DNA of 64,000 bases from Mesostigma viride (lineage: Eukaryota; Streptophyta; Mesostigmatophyceae; Mesostigmatales; Mesostigmataceae), in contig RPFO01000016.1 of assembly GCA_009746045.1 (NCBI GenBank), positions 245,470-309,469 of the forward strand. Direction: 5' to 3'. Shown here piece after piece: positions 59,423-64,000 of this stretch. Below the pieces are notes generated by a model. It was not told the DNA's origin and made no database searches. It saw only the letters and a program-made list of their open reading frames with translations. Positions within the stretch are counted from its first letter, which is position 1. Every line of letters starts with the position of its first letter. The position numbers and the translations under genes were made by a program.

Positions 59423-61056
59423 GTGCTAGATTACGTGCGCCTCGGCATTGCGCAATCACCCCCGAATACCCAGAGCAGGCGGCAGGCTCGCATCCTACGC
59501 CTGCAGGACAAGCTCCATGCGATGAAAATTAAGCACGATATATATTCCGTGCACACGGCTGATTGGATGGCTCTTTTCGCGGACCTCAACGCCCAGGGAC
59601 GTGCGTGGCTGTTCTCGCTTTCATTGCGGAGTGTGGGCTCGGCGTACCTTCGTGCTCTTCCCATGGCCCCCCCATTCGCTTTAGCTCCCAGCCAAGTGCT
59701 ACTCGGTGGCGCTCCGGCACCAGCTATTTGCCCCGCAGCCTCTTGTTCCGGCCGGGCGGCCTTGTGGTAGCTGTGGGCAGCCGCTGGATGATTCCCACGG
59801 GGACTCACTACCTTGCCTGATTGGGGGGCCAATTACAGAATCAGAATTGACCAGTATTTGTATTTGCACACTAGCTGTCCTCCTGACGGTGGTGCTTGCG
59901 CCACATGTGGTTCGGTTGGTTTTCCCCCACGCGAACATCCGGTCCGAGGATGCGGATGGATGGCAGTGCCTTCTATCCCCCCAACCACCGGCCTGACATC
60001 GTGGTGCAGCTGGACTTTGAGGGGGGTGGCCGGCATCTGCTTATTGACGTTTCGGTGGCCGGCGCGGCCCTTGGCTCTTAGCCACGTGGCTGCCAGGGGC
60101 CTCCCTCACGGCAGGTTACACGGCGGACCGGGCGGAGCGGGCCAAGCTCAGGACCAGTTGGCCTACGGCGACGTCGGGCACCATCGTGTGGTGCCCTTTG
60201 TCCTGGAGGAGTTTGGGGCCATGGGGCCCCTGACCTCCGCCTTCTTCAAGGAGTGTTGCCGGCTCCGGGAGGACCGGCTGGACCTGGAGGGCCAGCGGGC
60301 CCCATGGTCGGGGCGGACCTGGACGTCATATTGGCGTCAGCGCTTGTCGGTGGCGCTGACTAGCTCGGGCCATGGCTGACATCATGCTCCGCCGTACGCG
60401 GGCTGATTTTGCGGGGCAGCAGGGCTATTACGTTCCTCCCGTTAGGAGTTTCCATTGGTCTTATCGTAGTATAGAGCTTTGACATGGCTCTGTATATAGG
60501 TTTTCCGCGGACCGGCACTGAACGCAAATGGTTTTCACCTTTAATTGCGGCGTGCCAAATCAGAATATACGCTTGGCTGATCTCGATAGTACCGGCTACG
60601 CCCCCTTCTAAAGAAGGTTTCAGCCGTGTTCACGTGTCGAGACTGAACAAGTCTCGAGTGGACACGTGTGTAGTACTCCTATATGTACACACACAGATCT
60701 CGAATGATTAATCTAGTGCAATTAAAATCCGAATGGCTTGCATCACGATCCCCGGAAAGGAGAACTTTTGCGGTTGGACTCGGTAGGCCGGTGTCAGCTG
60801 GCGATGCCTTGGGATCCGAGGAGACGTCCGTCCCGTATAGTCAGCAAAAGTTGATGCGAGAGGTCCTCAGTTCGATTCCAGCCTGGATTCATTTGCAGAT
60901 CGCGTTTTCCGCGGACCGGCACTGAACGCTTGCAAATGGTTTTCACCTTTGCGGCGTGCCAAATCAGAAAATCAGAAAATTATAGCTGGGCGTTTGCTTT
61001 GGTTAATTTGAGTGATTTCACTCTGCTGTAAGTAATTTTATTTTTAATATATATTC
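59423..61056 (+). mobile_element. Endonuclease LINE 3' part, split by the SINE-like repeat
   Basis: Encodes the pre-knuckle region (TADWMALFADLNAQGRAWLF), the knuckle (DSHGDSLPCL, degraded), RPDIV and HLLIDVSVA, and the C-terminal end, with many small insertions that break the frame. The 3' UTR is interrupted at 60500 by the SINE-like element and ends TTTTTAATATATAT at about 61056. Compared with 19307-20635 it contains at least six 4-bp palindromic insertions. Confidence 0.78.
60501..60969 (+). mobile_element. SINE-like repeat with B box and 65-bp terminal direct repeats (copy 2)
   Basis: A 65-bp segment beginning TTTTCCGCGGACCGGCACTG is present at 60501-60565 and again at 60905-60969. The B box GTTCGATTCC is at 60870-60879. 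The element interrupts the LINE 3' UTR between TATATAGG and TTATAGCTGGG, so it moved after that LINE copy inserted. Terminal repeats could also mean a dimer or a miniature terminal-repeat retrotransposon. Confidence 0.65.
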
Positions 61057-61189
61057 CATCCATCTCCCTCCCCTAGCTCCGGCCGTTCCATCCCCACCCC
61101 TATCTTCCGGCCGCTGCATCCACCCCCATCTCCACTCCTCGTTCTCCACTGTTGGGCGACAGGCATCCCGGCTTGGCCCTCGCAACTTT

Positions 61190-62302
61190 CAAGGTACGCA
61201 CATTGCTGGCAGATAGCGACAATGCATAGCTACTGGGTGGAGGAGCTTGTTGCCTTTTGCATTGCACATCGTGTGTCTATTCTAGGCGTGCAGGAGCACC
61301 GTCGTACGGTGCCTCCTGGCACGGTGCTGATCGCCTGGCAGGCGGTTAGCACTTTTACTTTGCTGGCTGACAGGTGGGGCTCGTGCCCCTCCCCCGCCGC
61401 TTCACCCCGAGACGGACGCCCGTCTTGGAGTTGCCGGACCCCCCCGCGCCGCCTGCGCCCCCCTCCTCGGCCGCGGACTACCAAGTCCCCGCCTTGAAGG
61501 AGGGCTGCCTTGCACTGCCACCAACGGCGTCGTCCACCCCTTCACTTTGGAGGAAGTGGACGGCCCCCTTGCTCGCCTCAGTCGCCTGCGGTACGACGCG
61601 GCGGTCGGTTCCGACCACATTTCGGTTGAGTTGCTGAAGACCCCTGACCTGGCGGTGCATGAGGGAGCTTCTGCTGGCGATCTGCAACCGTGTCCTGCTC
61701 TCTGACGAGCCTCCGCCTGCTGCATGAGTGGCAGACGGCCATCCGAGTCATGCTGTACAAGAATTAAGGGCTCTGCTGCTGACCCCGGTAACTATCGGGG
61801 TGTCTGCCTCACCGCGCTGAAGGTCTTCATGCACATGATGCTGCACACGCTCCGCGCCGCGCTGGACCCACACCTGGGTGAGTCTCATATGGGTTTCCGT
61901 CGTGGTCGTAACACTGTCATGGCTGTATTTGTGGCGCGCCGGTTGATGGAGGAGGTGCGTCGCATTTGCCCTGATGGTTTTCCGCTGGTCTTCTTCATTT
62001 TTGTGGACTATATATATCAAGGCCCTTTCGACACGGTCCTGAGTCTGGGAGCACAGGGCTCTTTGGGCCATATTAGCTCTGGACCGCGTGCCCCCAGCGT
62101 TTATTGCTGCCGCATTCGCCGGCTGTGTGAGGCGGGGCTGACAGGCAGTAGTGCGGACAGTCTGCGGAGGGCACCACCCCACCATCCCCCCTTCATCACA
62201 GGGTGTGGCAAGGTTGTGATCCTGTCTACCATACCTGTTCATTATTGTCGTGGATCACGTCATGCGCCGGGCACGTGCGCGCTAGCTTCACTGCTCTTAT
62301 AA
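61190..62302 (+). pseudogene. LINE with APE-type endonuclease and RT, heavily degraded
   Basis: 61190-61330 encodes the start of an APE-like endonuclease (FKVRTLLADSDNA, ELVAFCIAHRVSILGVQEHR, with the catalytic Glu). After a deletion, 61400-62280 carries RT segments (TLEEVDGPLARL, GNYRGVCLTALKVFMHMML, GESHMGFRRGRNTVMAVFVA and FVDYIYQGPFDTVL). Several frame changes and a missing YADD region make it non-functional. It ends where the long diverged repeat begins. Confidence 0.65.
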
Positions 62303-64000
62303 GGGGACGGTCCCGGCGCGAATATTTTGGCGCCGAAAAATTCGCGGTACCCGTCCGTACCGTGAAAAAGTGGTGCATGCACGGGGCGCGCACCCCTACC
62401 GGAGCTGGCCATGGCGACGTGCTTTCAGGCAGAGTAGAAAAAGATAGCTCGCGGAATGCAGAGAAACTGAGCGAATCTTAAAGACGATGAGTAAATGATA
62501 CTACTTCGTAGCGGAGTTCGCGTTTTTTGCAGTGTCGATGATTTTATTGATGACCATCGCCACGGGGGTCCAATCTGATGTTTTCGTCGAGAGGAATAAA
62601 TTAGAATGCACGCTGGCGGCGGTGATTGTCAGGTTTTATGGGCTTTACTACCTAGCGTCAATGATGCGTTTAAATTGTTATTGGTAAAGCTTTAAAAAAT
62701 TTGCTGGGTTTAGGCAAGATTTCCGTCATGATCGGTAAGACACTCTTCAGGCTCGCGGGATGCGCGTCTTATTATTCCATGGAAGGTTGTTCTTTCTTGC
62801 GCCGCTGGGCGAAGGACAACTCCGGTAATGGTACGATCGTGTGATCAACGTGACCCTATGAATGTTTCGCTTCCTTTATGGGTTATCAACGCAAGTTTTC
62901 GGCTTCTTTCCGTGCAGTTAGCGCCAGGTATAATGCCATTCCGTGCTGCGCATCGCCAGATTCCTGGCACCTTTCAGTGGTTTTTATGTACGTTGCCGCA
63001 TGGCTGGGACGTGTCAAAGCGTGACCGTGGCATATCGTCAAGTTGTCAGGGATTTGCTGAGTCGTTTCTTGGAAGGAGATTGCTAACAGCACTCAGTTTT
63101 GTGTGAATATTGACGCGGCCTTTCTTAGCAGAGGCTTCATTGTGGTCGGTTAGAGGCTCACAAGTTAAGCTTGAGTTTGTTTCTTGGCAAACAATTGCGA
63201 TGGAAAGAAAGGTGGCAGTGGTTTTTCTGAGGGGCATACTGCATGGGTGGACTGAACTGCACGTAGGTAGGGGTTATCGTTGTCTTGTTGGCCTTTCTCC
63301 CAGTAAAATGGGAGAGCCCTAATTCATATGCTAGCAAGGCAAGGTAACCATGGTATAAGAAGCCTTGGCAAGCAGCATGTATGATAATTCTGCTTTCTCG
63401 GTGGACTGTCTGTTGTTACCCTTGTTGGGCGATTACTGAGTGGATATGGCTTTCTAGGGTGTGTTTGAGCTTGGTTTTGGGATGATGCCCACACCATAAA
63501 CCTGGAATATGCTTTAGAAGTGTTGGCTAGGCATGTAGAGCTACCTGCCTCATTGTTGTGCACACACGCAACAGGTTACCCGTGTCGAGGTAAGGCAAGG
63601 GCACATGACGTGCCCAGCCACCTCCGTCATCCTTGTACATCGTGGTCGAATTGGGCATGGTCAGGAGCCTTTGGATGGCATAGGACACTAGAAGTGTTAG
63701 TGTGCTTAATACTCACTAATGCCTTCCTTAGCGTCTGCACAGGTGGCCACCGACTGAACTGCCAAAATTAATAATGACTGCTACAGCTCATGATGACTGA
63801 GCTCAGAATGCCACCAAACTTTGACAGTGCCTTCTATGGTCATGACAGAATTCGACTTGTGCTTTTCAGGCCTAATTGATGTGTTATGAGTGTAGTGTAT
63901 GGGGACGCCCCGCCTAAAAAAGCGTATCAGTTTTTGGCCCAAAAATTAATAACTCATAGGGATGTCAGTTCTGATTTTGTTGATCCAATTCAGTAGGTAG
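62303..64000 (+). repeat. Diverged long repeat, copy B (partner at 56504-58265)
   Basis: Collinear with copy A as listed there. The region between matched blocks is AT-richer and has no recognised ORF. Copy B lacks the LINE insertion found in copy A. It reaches the window edge, so its right end is not seen. Confidence 0.55.

Overview
The window looks like nuclear DNA of a photosynthetic eukaryote, most likely a green alga. It contains intron-rich genes with GT-AG junctions and a porphobilinogen deaminase carrying a plausible plastid transit peptide. It is dense with non-LTR retrotransposons, hAT transposons and microsatellites. Nothing bacterial (operons, Shine-Dalgarno-led genes, CRISPR) is seen. 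The species cannot be fixed from the sequence alone.

Host genes. (1) 356-9690 (+): 3' part of a hybrid histidine kinase (PAS, HisKA, HATPase, degenerate receiver, true receiver) in ten exons. Two are micro-exons of 39 and 37 bp, and several introns hold minisatellites. (2) 41468-45130 (-): an intronless 1220-codon ORF for a low-complexity protein with a basic patch, a collagen-like part, a coiled coil and a Gly-rich tail. (3) 46092-51271 (+): complete four-exon hydroxymethylbilane synthase, the third enzyme of tetrapyrrole synthesis after ALA formation. Genes 2 and 3 are divergent, separated by 961 bp.

Mobile DNA. 12.2-36.7 kb and 52.4-62.3 kb are almost entirely nested transposons. The largest is a LINE at 20648-29523 with a restriction-like endonuclease. 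It has seven identical 230-bp units at its 5' end, then PHD, RING and two C2H2 fingers, an RT with YMDD, and a CCHC plus RPD endonuclease domain. A truncated BED-finger hAT element interrupts it, and a 10-bp target duplication flanks it. A second element, 34531-36526, is a complete 1996-bp retrotransposon encoding only an L1-ORF1-like protein (a HAL1-like design), with its own 10-bp target duplication. Other families are RT LINEs with CATC, TTAC or TTAA tails, an element with a YIDD RT, a SINE-like repeat with a B box, and a 1288-bp hAT element with 18-bp inverted repeats and a perfect 8-bp target duplication.

Main observations. At least four retroelement families end in the same small hairpin (CTCC or CTCCC stem, CAAC loop) just before a microsatellite tail, which suggests a shared reverse-transcriptase recognition signal. 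Copies of several families differ by 4-bp insertions of one form: dinucleotide XY becomes XY, reverse complement of XY, XY (15 cases listed). Exon edges of the kinase gene are repeated once or more inside the neighbouring introns.

Stretches with no gene recognised: 9691-12270, 29591-31100, 36700-40570, 51272-52490 and much of 56496-58590 and 62303-64000. The last two are diverged copies of one another.
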